NCBI RefSeq assembly: GCF_027244095.1 | Contig: NC_069662.1 | Coordinates: 13,852,501 to 13,916,500, forward strand | DNA length: 64,000 bases | Direction: 5' to 3' | Source: Hemicordylus capensis | Taxonomy: Eukaryota > Chordata > Lepidosauria > Squamata > Cordylidae | In this document: one piece after another, positions 47,701 to 57,825 of the stretch | How the letters are laid out: each line of letters opens with the position of its first letter | Numbering within the stretch: the first letter of the stretch is position 1 | Made by a program: the position numbers and the translations under genes | The notes under the pieces: generated by a model | Databases searched by the model: none | Told to the model about the DNA's origin: nothing | The model's input: the letters and a program-made list of their open reading frames with translations, nothing else

Positions 47701-50700
47701 TTGGCTTCTCAGAGGCATCTGGTAGGCCACTGTGTGAAACAGCAAGGCTGTTCTTATGTTCTTGAATGGAAAGGTTTTCATCCCCTTCCAAGTTCTTAGA
47801 GTGTTTTCTCAAAAAATTAAGGAATAATTACTCAGTCCACTGTGCAATGTCTTGTTTTCAATACATTATTATTGTCATTTTCTTTCAATATTAGGGCCAC
47901 AACTCCCCTGAACACATTTTCTTTCAAACTGTGTTTCAACCTTGCCCCAGCTTTCACTTTCACGTAGGAATAGTCTTTAATTTTTCTTCATCCTGTTTAG
48001 AATCCTATCCCAGTATAAGACTCAATGGTATCAGTCGTTCCTACTCAAAATAGAAATATTGTCTTATCTGAAATATTTGATGGAAGCTGAAATTTAGTGA
48101 ATTGAAGAAGTAATAATTTGATCAAGAACAAAGGGATGTCCTTGTAATACTGTTTTTAAAAAACAATTTTCCCCCATATAGCTGAGTTATGGATCTTTTG
48201 ACCCTGTGCTAAGTGATCAAACCCAGTTCCCTTTTTTCTTCCGGATGGTTCCAAGTGAAGACCTTCAATATATTGGGATTATTTTGCTGCTGAAGCATTT
48301 CAAGTGGAATTGGATCGGTCTGCTCACATCAGATGATGACAGTGGAGAAACATTTCTTCAAAATATGAGACCAAGACTTCTCCAGAGCAATATTTGTATT
48401 GCTTTGGCACAATCCATTCCAAAAGTAACAAGTCGCACATTAAATACACACACTAAAAAAATGCTGTTGGAAATAACTAATGCTGTCTGGAAGGAAGCAA
48501 AGATGAATGTGGTTCTTGTCCATGGGAATAGTCATTCTATGGAGGGTTTACGAATAATCTTACAATCCTACGAATTTCATCTTAAGCTTCCATTGGAGAG
48601 AGTGTGGCTCATAACTGCTCAGTGGGATTGCACAACTCTTTTTTCATGGGATAAATTCACAGGGAAATCCTTCAATGGTTCTTTGTCATTCACACTTCAC
48701 ACAAAAGTGGTTCCAGGATTTCAGGACTTTCTTGAGAACATAACTCCATACCAGTCTATGATATATTTCATCCATCAGTTCTGGATGTTTGCATTTTTCT
48801 GTTCACTCCCAAAGCATGGCTTATATGTTCCAAATCAAGACAACTGTACTGGGGAGGAGAAACTGGGGAGCCTCCCTGAATCTGTCCTTGAAATGGGCAT
48901 GTCTGGGCAGAGCTATAACATCCACAATGCTGTTTATGCTGTAGCACATGCTCTCCATTCTATGTATTCATCGAAAGCTAAACAGAAAGAAATGGAGAAA
49001 CACGGGGGAAAGAGTCTTTTGTTGTGGCCTGTATGTTTCCTCCGCTTTGTTTCCATGTCACTTCTCATTGTATTAGTTCATAACTCATATTAGCAGTTGT
49101 GATATAATGTCTGATTGTGGCATGCAGTTCCTGACATCCTGATTAGCAAAGCACTGGTGAAGCAGTGTGAGTTGGTTTAGGCTGAGAGAGAAGAAACTCA
49201 CTCAGAATCATACAGAATCACCCATGATCTTCATGGCTAAATGGAGATTTGAATTTGAAAAATTCAATTGGAAATCAAATCAAATTGCCCTTTTCAGGGA
49301 AGAGACAATTATTATGTTTTCAACAAAAATAAATTTCAGGAAGCAAACCTTATATCAAACATCTTGTAAATGTTTATACAATATTAAGTATTGTTTGATG
49401 TTTTAATATGGCTGATACCCATTCCACAATAAGGTAAATGGATATCAGTTTTTCCAAAAGTCTTTCCCTTTGTTATAATTATCCCCAAATTGCTTTGTAT
49501 ATCAATTTATATGTGAATATTCACTGCTGTAAGATCCTGTACTATTCTTCAACAGAAATTGCTATTGCTTCCAGTGGCTTCCTACCAATATAAACATGCT
49601 TAAAGGTATATTCCTGATAGGTATATAGTATTTCTTCTCAGTGACATCTTCCAGTTGGTGATCAAGGGATTTGTTGTTAAAGTGATAATGTTAATGCAAT
49701 TTTCCACAATTTGACCCAGGGTGTGAACTTTTTCTCCTCCCAATTAGCTTCATGCTTTTCTGAGCAATATCCATTTCAACAATAGTGCTGGGGAAGAAAT
49801 CTTTTTTGATGAGGAAGGGAGCCTGCCATCAGGATACGATATCATCAACTTGGTCACATTCCCCAATGACACCTTCCAGAAAGTCCAAACTGGAAGGATG
49901 GATCCCCTGGCTCGTGAAGGAAAAAGGTTCACCATGAATGGAAGTGCTACTGTATGGAACCACAAGTTTAAAGAGGTATGGAGACCTGTCCCGCCTCACC
50001 TTGCTGGGTTCCCTGACTTTAAGGGGTTTTCTCACAACCCAGCTCCAATATCAGGAGTGAAGAGTGTTGGGAGGGAGAAATGGGCTGAAAGGAATGGAGT
50101 GCCTTGATGGGGGATGCTCTGTTTCTCTCCTCTGGGCAAAGCTCCAGAGGTCTCAGATTGAGGACTCCAGCAGTAGGGTCCAGGTGACCTCCCCCACTCC
50201 CTGACAGAGGAATTTATCAGCCTGACCCCAGATTTGCCTTGACCATGTTTGATGCCTCTGACCTCTTTTTGTCTGCCTGCACTCAGACCCACCTTGGCTT
50301 TTGCCTGGTTCAGGGAGTAGACCCCTATTCCATACTCTTCATATGTGGATATTTGGTTTTGAGAATAATAGAAGGGGTGGGGGGAATCGGAACATTCTTC
50401 CTTCTTGCTCCTGTTAGATGCAGCCCCGTTCCCGATGTGTTGAGAGCTGCCATCTTGGATCCAGCAGGATTGCCCAGCAGGGAAGACAAGTTTGTTGTTA
50501 TGATTGTGCTCACTGTCCTGCGGGGAGGATTTCAACACAGACCGGTAAAAACATGTATATTGGGAAACCAAATCCAAATGTTTAAAATTCTCTATCTTCT
50601 TTTCTACATCAAATAGATGACTGAATTTCTCAACATACTTCTGTTGAACTCAAGTACTAGTGCCAAGATCTGAGGGTTTTATTTCGTCTGGCAAATCTTT

Positions 50701-53700
50701 TCACTTGAAAAACTTTCCCTACTCCTTCTCCAGGAGCAGCAATCTGCCCTCTGCAGCATCATCTAGGATAATCTTCCGGTATTAGCACCCTTGCAGGGAA
50801 AGGAAACATTTTGTTTTCTTACAACTAAATTCTCAGAATATCTAGGCTTTTCATGTGAAGCCAGAATCTGTAACCATTCCAAAATTAGAAAGAGTTTATG
50901 CAGGATAGAGACTATGGCATTTATGATGAGCATTCCTTTAGTTTAAGTTTTCAGGTGCTGGCCTTTGCAGAAGAATATCCTGGATTCTTTGAAAGTTAAA
51001 ACAATAAGCTTCAGTGGCCAATGTTCCCATTAGAAAAAGTTGATGCTAGGTGATATGCATTGATGCTGCTGAAGGGGTCAATGAATGGAACACTGCTACT
51101 AACTTGGGGACAGTGAATTTGGATGATTGCCCCTTCCCCCCAGAAGCATTCTTCACCAGTTGGAAATATGTCCCTGAGGGTCATGTAGCTCTCAGGGACA
51201 TAGTTTTGACTGGTGCAGAGCGCTTCTGGGGGAAGGAGAGATCGTCAAAAATTATTCTCTCTTTCATAGGTGCTGGTGCTGTATTACCCTTCATAGGTAG
51301 TACCAGCATTTTGCAACTCAACATTTCTGCCAATATAGACAAAATAAAACAATGCCAAAAAAATGCCTAAAATGGCACAGTGCCTACTAATGAGAAACAT
51401 CAACTGTTCTGCTCCTGAATATGGACAAAGAGATTTTATCTTATTTATTGGTTTTGTGTTTTTAATTTTCATATTGCCTCCTGTTAAAATTCTATGTATA
51501 ATAGGGAAGTGCAAAACATTTTGAGTGTTCCGGCACTGAAACGAAAAACCCAATCACCATCCTGAAATATTTTGGAGCAGAAACAAATCGCCCTTGTTTC
51601 GGTTCCGAACATGTTGTCGTTTCGGCCCTCCATTTTGTGACCGAGAACGTGCTTCTCCTTTCTCCTCCAATTTGAGTTCTGATGTGTGCTTGAATTTCCT
51701 GCCTTTCAGCCTCCCATTGACTTCTGCAAAGTTCCAAAATGTGCGTCTTCTTCCTCCTCCATTGAGTTCGGTGACATGTGCTTGAATTTCCTGCCTTTCA
51801 GTCTCCCATTGACTTAAATGCAAGTTCTGATGTGCAAAATAATGCCCATATTTGGCTCTACAGGAGCCAAAAAAATCTCCCATTAGCTAAGGGGAGATGG
51901 AGGAGGGGGCAAGTGGGGGGGGGATTTTGTGAGATGTTTTCAGGAGGGTATTAAAGGACCAGCAGCCATTTCTTCCTTGCTGCTGCCTTGTGTGGGGAGA
52001 GAGCTCTTTTGCATGATTGCTCAGCCTTGCCATCCCACATCCACCATTGCCTCCAACCATTGTTCAGCATTGCCACCATTGCCACCTTTTTTTCAACAGC
52101 AATTTTTTTAATTGAGAAAAAGAAGAGGAGTCCATCTTTTATTCCTTCTTCTTGCTAACACGGAAAGCCTGCTACCTGAGCCATCCTTGGACCTTGGCTG
52201 AGCATCCTTGAACCTGGGGGATCTAACACAGGCTTCTTTGGAAGAGGTCTAATGATTGCCTCCTTAAGACAAGGAGGCATCCTGCCCCCCTCAGAGGACC
52301 ATTTATGATTACCAACAGGCTTTCTACAACAGCCCACCTGCTAGATCGAACAAGCCATGTTGGAGAAGGATCAAGTGAACAGGTGGTAGGCCTCACTGCT
52401 CCAAGCAGCTTGTCAACCTCCTCAGGAGTTACAAACTGAAATTGATCCAGTCAAATCACATAAGAGGAGTTTTTGGGCACCTCCAGTTCAGACACCAAAT
52501 TAACTGTGGTTTCTCCATTAAGGTCTGCCCGAATCCAAGAGATTTTATCTGCGAAAAACTCAAAAAACACATCACAGTGGGAAACTGATGACTCCAAATT
52601 CTGGTTCAAGGTGGAGGGGCGGATACTAGTCCCTTCATAACCCTGAACAACTCCACTGGACGTGAACTCGCAGAGGCAATGTGGGCAGAAAAGAACCACC
52701 TGTTTGCCGCGCGTGTTACCTGACCATAGATCTTTAGATGTGCTTTATGTCGCTATCTGTCGGATACGGGTCTTTCTCCACTTGTGCTCCAATCGCCTGC
52801 CTTGCCACTTCAGCCCCTGTAGATCTTCCGTATACCAAAAGGGGCCAATTTTGAAGCGGGTCAAAGGGGACGCTTGGGAGCAATCATGTCTACTGCCCTG
52901 GTGAGCAAGTTGTTCCAATTCTCAACCAGGGTGTCAACAAGATCACCGGCAAAGCCAACACTGAATCCTTTCAAGGCTTCTTGGAATCCTACTGGATCCA
53001 ATAACCTCTTTGGGCGAAGAATTCTAATAGGCCCCTTGCCCCGGTGGACGTGGGAAGTGCTTGTAAGTCCAATCTTAACCATCCATGACAATGGGGAAAT
53101 CACAGGCATCCCCACCCACAGAACACCACCCTGATCAGTCAAAGACCAAATCAAGCATGTGACCTGCAATATGCATCGGTCCAGAGACCACTTGGGATAG
53201 GCCCATAGTTGTCATGGCCGCTATGAACTCCTGAGCTGCCCTGGACAGATTGGTCCCAAAATGAACATTGAAGTCCCCCAGCACCAAGAGTCTGGGAGAT
53301 TCCAATGCGAGTTCTGCAACCAAGTCCATGAGCTCAGTAAAGGAATCTGTTGGGCAACGGGGCAATCGGTACACCAACAGAAGTCCCAATCTATCCCTGG
53401 TCCACAAACTTAAATACACACATTCAATATGATCTGATACCCTAACAGGGACCCTGGTAAGGGAGATGTTAGCCTCCACCTCCCCACCCACGTCCCCTGA
53501 CCCGCTCCTCTACAGAATATCCTGGAGGGACAAGCTGGGACCAGACTGGACCACTAGCCTCCCCCAACCAAGTTTCACTAATACATACCAGGTCGGCTCC
53601 TTCATCCATGATCAAATCAGGGATGAGTTTAGATTTATTTTGGACCATCCTGGCATTACAGAGGAGCAGGGTAATGCTATGTGGATTGTTGGCAGTGCCC

Positions 53701-56664
53701 CCCCAAGGTCAAGGAGCTGGCAGGACATCCGGAAGGGGAGACCGCTATTAAATTTCTGACTACCTTCCCCTGGAATAGCCTGCTGACCTGCCAACATTAC
53801 TTCTTCTATTCCCCACCACTACCAGGATAGCTGTCCCATAGTCAACAAAGGTGATGTCAAAGAGATGTGCCAAAAAAATTTGTGCCACCATTGTTGTTGT
53901 TGTCATCATCACTCTTTCAACTTGCGGAGATGAGAAGGGGGCAAAACCTCGCTATTCCACTGGCAGAATGTGTTGTTTAGCAGCATCCTTACTTTACTTG
54001 CTTTGGAAACCCAGTTCTCTTCTTTGCAAAGCTCTACTGTTGGTGGTGACGTGTGCTTTTAATGCAGATTTGGGACAGAAAGAGTGGGGGTAGTGGTAGT
54101 GCTCCAATGGGTGCCTGCCACCACCCAGATCCCAAAGGGATTGGGCAAAGGACTGGGTTTTGGTGATTTGTTGGAGTGTCTTTGGGGCAGATTCAGGGCA
54201 GAAAGGGGACATCTGGGGTGGAAGAGTGGGGTGGGGAGATAGTGCCCCAATGGATGCCTGTCATCACCCAGATCCCAAAGGGATTGGGCAAAGAGATGAT
54301 TTTTGGTGATTTGTTGAAGTTTGAGTGTCTTTGGGGCAGATTTGAGGCAGAAAGGGGGCATTTGGGGTGGAAGAGCGGGGTGAGGTGGTAGTGCCGTACC
54401 CCAGTGGGTGCCTGCCACCACCCAGATCCCAAAGGGATTGGGCAAAGGGCTGATTTTTTGTGATTTGTTGAAGTTTATGCGTCTTTAAGGCTTTTCTCCA
54501 TAGGAATAATGGAGGTTTCAGCAGCCCCATAACTGCACTTGGGGGGCACTGGGGTGGCCCGGAGCAAGTGACGGTGTAGTGCACAGGGGGTGCCAACCAC
54601 CCCCATGGGTTGCTAACCCATGGGGTAGAGGGTTTTGTTGTTTCTGAGGTGTTCTGAGTGTCTATTCTCTGGTAGCATATGGGATTTATAATGACAAACC
54701 ATGAATCCACTCTCATTTGCTACCAGTGAAACGACACTAAGAACCCCTCAGAAACAACAAAACCCTATACCCCATGGGATAGCAACCCATGCGGGTGGTT
54801 GGCACCCTCTGTGCACTAAACCTCCACTCACCCTGGGCCACCGCAGCATCCCCCAAGTGCAGTTATGGGGCTGCTGAAACCTCCATTATTCCCTATTGAG
54901 AAAAACCTTAAAGACACGTAAACTTCAAAAATCACTTTAAAATGATCCCTTTGCCCAATTCCTTTGAAATAATTCTGGTAGCTTCCTTCAACCCTTTGGA
55001 CACTACCACCCACCACACCCCACCCTGGGCCATCCGTTTCCCCCCAATGTGAAGAGATGCATTTGCTGAAACCTCCATTATTCCCTATTGAGTAAAACCT
55101 TAAAGACACTTAAATTTTAAAAATCACTTTAAAAAAATCAGCGCTTTTCCCAATTCCTTAGAAATAATTCTGGTAGCTTCCTTGCCACCACTAGGCACTA
55201 CCACCAGCTATAATCCACCCTGGGCCATCCCTTTCCCCCCAACATGAAGGAGAAAATCTTAAAGATGTGTGAACTTCAAAAACATCACCAAAAATCAGCC
55301 ATTTGCTCAATTCCTCTGAAATTTGAGTGGTAGCCTCCACCCATTAGGCACTTCCATCCCATACCACTCTTTTCGCTCCAGGACCAGTTTTTTGGATGCT
55401 AATCAGTTCATATTCAGATTTGGATTAATTCGGAACCGAATCGAATCTGGGGTGATTTGGATGGGTCTGATTTGGATCCCAAATGAAATAGGGGTGTTTT
55501 GATTTGGGTCCAATATCAAACATCGAATATCCGATATGCACATCCCTAGTGTAGATCACAGATAAAATGAAATAAATCATTTAATTAAAAACTATAAGAA
55601 AAGCAAAAGTAAGAGCAGCTTAAAATCTATCAATGTCACATGAGAGGGGGCAAACGTTAACAACCCGGTCTGTAGTAAAATAAGACAGTCAACAGATTCC
55701 AGTTAAAGTTGAACAATGTTTGTGTATCTTGGCAAAACAAAGACTTTGTTGATGTATTTCAGATGCAGACCAGTGTGAGATGTGCCCAGAAGATCAATGT
55801 CCAAATGAGAAACAGGATCAATGCATCGCCAAAACAATGACCTATTTATCCTATGGAGAACCATTAGGAGCAATTTTGATTTCTTTTGCTCTTTTGTTTT
55901 CCCTGATCACCTTTGCTGTGATTGGGATCTTTGTTCTGCTCTGCAAAACTCCCATTGTGAAAGCCAATAACTGGAGCATTACTTGTACCCTTCTCTCCTC
56001 TCTGCTGCTTTGCTTTCTCTGCTCCTTCCTATTCATTGGTCAGCCTAGGAAGGTGACCTGTCTCCTCAGACAAACCGTGTTTGGCATCACCTTTACTGTC
56101 GCACTTTCCTCTGTGTTGGCCAAAACCATCACTGTTGTTCTGGCCTTCCTGGCCACCAAGCCGGGAAACAGGATGAGGAGATGGATAGGGAAGAGGCTGG
56201 CAGTATCGGTCATCATTCTCTGTTCACTTATTCAAACTGGAATCTGTGCTGTGTGGCTGGCAAACACTCCCCCTTTCCCAGAGTTTGACATGCACTCTCA
56301 GATCAGTGAGCTCATCGTGCAATGCAATGAAGGCTCAGACACCATGTTCTACATCGTCCTGGGCTACATGGGTTTTCTGGCCATCATCAGCTTCACTGTG
56401 GCCTTCCATGCTAGAAAGTTACCAGATAGCTTTAATGAAGCCAAGCTGATCACCTTCAGCATGCTGGTCTTCTGCACTGTTTGGATTACTTTTGTCCCAA
56501 GCTACTTGAGCACCAAGGGGAAATACATGGTGGCTGTGGAGGTCTTCTCCATCATGGCCTCTAGTGGTGGACTGTTGAGTTGTATCTTCCTCCCCAAATG
56601 CTACATTATTATTCTTAGACCTGATCTGAACACCAGAGAGCAACTAGTAAGGAAACAATATTGA
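41511..56664 (+). CDS. V2R gene C (complete, six coding exons)
   Basis: Second complete vomeronasal type-2 receptor: exons 41511-41716, 45237-45528, 48182-49030, 49748-49975, 50418-50544 and 55763-56664. They total 2604 nt (867 residues), the same length as gene B exon by exon. Splice sites are GT/AG with phases 2, 0, 0, 0, 1, and no stop is seen. Domain order is as in B. Private features: a Vingi-like LINE in intron 1 that replaced about 1 kb, no L1 in intron 5, and a large foldback in intron 5. Exon 6 is close to B (about 9 differences in 300 residues by eye), while exon 3 is much less so. Likely a working paralogue with altered ligand range; that is inference. Confidence 0.9.
42122..44590 (-). 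mobile_element. Vingi/I-like LINE, minus strand, gene C intron 1
   Basis: On the minus strand, a linker ([23 protein letters not shown]) is followed by reverse transcriptase in one 374-residue open stretch (44104-42980): [69 protein letters not shown] with the catalytic YVDD box. A C-terminal Cys-rich part ([20 protein letters not shown]) lies at about 42483-42226. The 3' tail is a (TTACA)n run (42122-42151 on + as TAATG units). The endonuclease is missing, so it is 5'-truncated. It is found only in gene C and replaces about 1 kb of intron present in B. The clade is tentative. Confidence 0.8.
44665..44880 (+). mobile_element. tRNA-derived SINE, gene C intron 1
   Basis: Paralogue of the SINE at 22550-22765, with TGGTAGAGCATC, AGGTTCAATC, CTGGGAAAGAC and TCTGACTCGGATTAG. 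Old and diverged. Confidence 0.7.
45237..45528 (+). CDS. V2R gene C, exon 2
   Basis: 292 nt with the same borders as in gene B (CATTGCAG, then CAG|GTATGT). It encodes [20 protein letters not shown] to NTYKIPQ. Differences from B are few: Val for Ala in YDNVFN, IAVEN for RAVWN, and Met for Ile in NSMQMA. Confidence 0.9.
45810..46040 (+). mobile_element. SINE-like repeat, + orientation, gene C intron 2
   Basis: Paralogue of 23670-23900, with GATTCTCTTTATTTAGC and GATTGTGAGCC, ending in (TTG)n. Confidence 0.62.
46945..47190 (-). mobile_element. SINE-like repeat, minus orientation, gene C intron 2
   Basis: Paralogue of 24745-25045 with a shorter (ATG)n run (46949-46977) and a deletion after the CACATTCT motif. 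Confidence 0.65.
47355..47765 (+). mobile_element. CR1 LINE 3' end, gene C intron 2
   Basis: Paralogue of 25195-25615 with the same internal deletion, so the deletion predates the B/C duplication. Confidence 0.82.
48182..49030 (+). CDS. V2R gene C, exon 3 (main ligand-binding exon)
   Basis: 849 nt, acceptor CCATATAG, donor CCT|GTATGT. It encodes [20 protein letters not shown] to [19 protein letters not shown] and ends KSLLLWP. It is fully open. It differs from B at about 26 residues, many of them radical (Glu/Lys, Tyr/His, Ser/Phe, Gln/Glu). Confidence 0.93.
49748..49975 (+). CDS. V2R gene C, exon 4
   Basis: 228 nt, acceptor CCAATTAG, donor GAG|GTATGG, phase 0 at both ends. It encodes [20 protein letters not shown] to VWNHKFKE, almost identical to gene B. 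Confidence 0.92.
50418..50544 (+). CDS. V2R gene C, exon 5 (cysteine-rich domain)
   Basis: 127 nt, acceptor CTGTTAG, donor GTAAAA. It encodes [16 protein letters not shown] and [18 protein letters not shown]. All cysteines are kept; Leu replaces the usual Pro after CH, and His replaces Gln before CPAG. Confidence 0.9.
51050..51370 (+). mobile_element. Possible endogenous retrovirus env relic, copy in gene C
   Basis: The best kept of three paralogous copies: a coding-like stretch of about 106 residues in intron 5. Its character (a hydrophobic, glycine-rich stretch in the middle) loosely suggests the surface/transmembrane boundary of an env gene, but no family can be named from sequence alone. 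It is a fossil fragment without recognisable gag, pol or LTRs nearby. Confidence 0.3.
52190..53945 (-). mobile_element. CR1/L2/L3-like LINE, 5' part only, gene C intron 5
   Basis: Endonuclease sequence (about 53491-53135: [31 protein letters not shown]) and the start of the reverse transcriptase region are present. The 3' two-fifths, including the tail, are deleted relative to A and B. Confidence 0.78.
54090..55350. repeat. Large foldback (inverted repeat) in gene C intron 5
   Basis: Sequence from about 54100 to 54662 is, read backward, a match to about 54733 to 55350. Marker phrases: TTGTTGTTTCTGAGG at 54636 pairs with CCTCAGAAACAACAA at 54747, CATGGGTTGCTAACCCATGG at 54604 has its partner at 54774, and CAGCCCCATAACTGCACTT at 54522 pairs with AAGTGCAGTTATGGGGCTG at 54857. 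The spacer is about 70 bp. Each arm contains the CCTTAAAGAC unit; the left arm also holds a motif (CACCCAGATCCCAAAGGGAT) repeated three times at 54123, 54268 and 54419. Genes A and B have only the right arm. Confidence 0.75.
55763..56664 (+). CDS. V2R gene C, exon 6 (seven-helix domain)
   Basis: 902 nt to stop TGA, acceptor TATTTCAG. It encodes the end of the cysteine-rich domain and all seven helices with [25 protein letters not shown] and [10 protein letters not shown]. It shares QCIAKTM, VAFHARK and FCTVW with gene B. Private changes include Cys in FVLLCK, Thr in SLIQTGI and Leu in QISELIVQ. Confidence 0.95.
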
Positions 56665-57222
56665 GACACTGGACTCTTTCTGCCTTTTCTTGTTCTTCGG
56701 CACCATGTCTCTCATCATTATATTCCCATATTAGTAGTGAAGGAAGGCGTAGATTAGAGAATACAGTCAACATGGGTGGTATCGGTGACTAAGCGTAGGT
56801 GATATTGATGGCGTGGGTGATATTGAAACTACTAGAGGGAATACACAGTAGTAAGCATCCTTCTAGCAGAGCAGATCCTTCAGTTTAGTTAAACATAATG
56901 GCGTAGCTTATGTCAAGCTGTGAACTTCTATATCTAATTTATCATACATCAATATCGGGACAATGGGGGGAACTGTGGAAGAGCTGCTTCAACAATCATC
57001 CATATTGCACAGCTCTGGCACTGCTTTGAAGGACACAGCACCCCTGCAGCACCATGTGTCCAGAATGCAGCACTGGATGTCCGCCAGCCTACAGTGTGGG
57101 CCACAGACTAATAGTTCTCTCAAAGAAGGGAGATAACTGTAGACAGGCTTATACTTAAGGTTAGGTGAAAAAAGAATGGCTGACAACCAGACTAACGCAG
57201 TGTGTCGCCATCAAATGAAGCA

Positions 57223-57800
57223 TGTGTGTTTGACATGCATTCCACATTCATCCAGATCATGGTGCAGTGCAATGAAGGGTCTGTTACATGGGTTTTCTGG
57301 CCATCATCAGCTTCACTGTGGCCTTCCATGCTAGAATGTTACTGATGGATTTAAATTTATTTATTTATTTATTTATTTAGTATTTAACATATTTTTATAC
57401 CGCCCAAAACTTACGTCTCTGGGTGGTTTACAACAAGATAAAAACAAAAGTAAAACATTTGTTAAAAACAAAAACAAGATATTTTAAACAAAATTTAAAA
57501 TTTTTGAAACAATATTCTAAAAACAGCATTAAAACAATTTAATGAGGCCAAGCAGATCACCTTCAGCATGCTGGTCTTCTGCAGTGTTTGCATGTCCTTT
57601 GTTCCAAACTACTTGAGCACCAAGGAGAAATACGTGGTTGGCTGTTGAGTTCTTCTCCATCTTGGCCTCTAGTGGCGGACTGTTGAGTTGTATCTTCCTC
57701 CCCAAATGCTACATTATTATTCTTAGACCTGATCTGGACACCAGAGAGCAGTTTGTATGGGAAAAGAATTGTGGCATTGAAGTCTTTGGTTGTTTTTGTT
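57223..57800 (+). pseudogene. Decayed V2R seven-helix exon fragment downstream of gene C
   Basis: Third copy of the pseudo-exon: 57223-57350 matches the QCNEGS to VAFHAR part, a (TTTA)n-tailed minus-strand LINE tail follows (57351-57537), then 57538-57790 matches [10 protein letters not shown] to [15 protein letters not shown]. Frame breaks in the middle (near GEKYVV) and loss of all upstream helices make it a pseudogene. A composite LINE insertion begins just after it. Confidence 0.83.
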
Positions 57801-57825
57801 GAGTAATTTCCTACTATTCCTCCTA

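Larger units (their letters stand above)
51502..55548. mobile_element. hAT-like composite element in intron 5 of gene C
   Basis: The left end TAGGGAAGTGC and right end GCACATCCCTA are flanked by ATGTATAA (51494-51501) and GTGTAGAT (55549-55556), an eroded form of the 8-bp repeat seen in A and B. The LINE inside has lost its 3' part, and a foldback occupies the right third. Confidence 0.6.

Noticed and set aside
53994-54716. Several overlapping minus-strand frames with a repeated PFGIW motif
   Set aside because: They arise from the threefold repeat in the left arm of the foldback; the frames shift between units, and no protein family fits.
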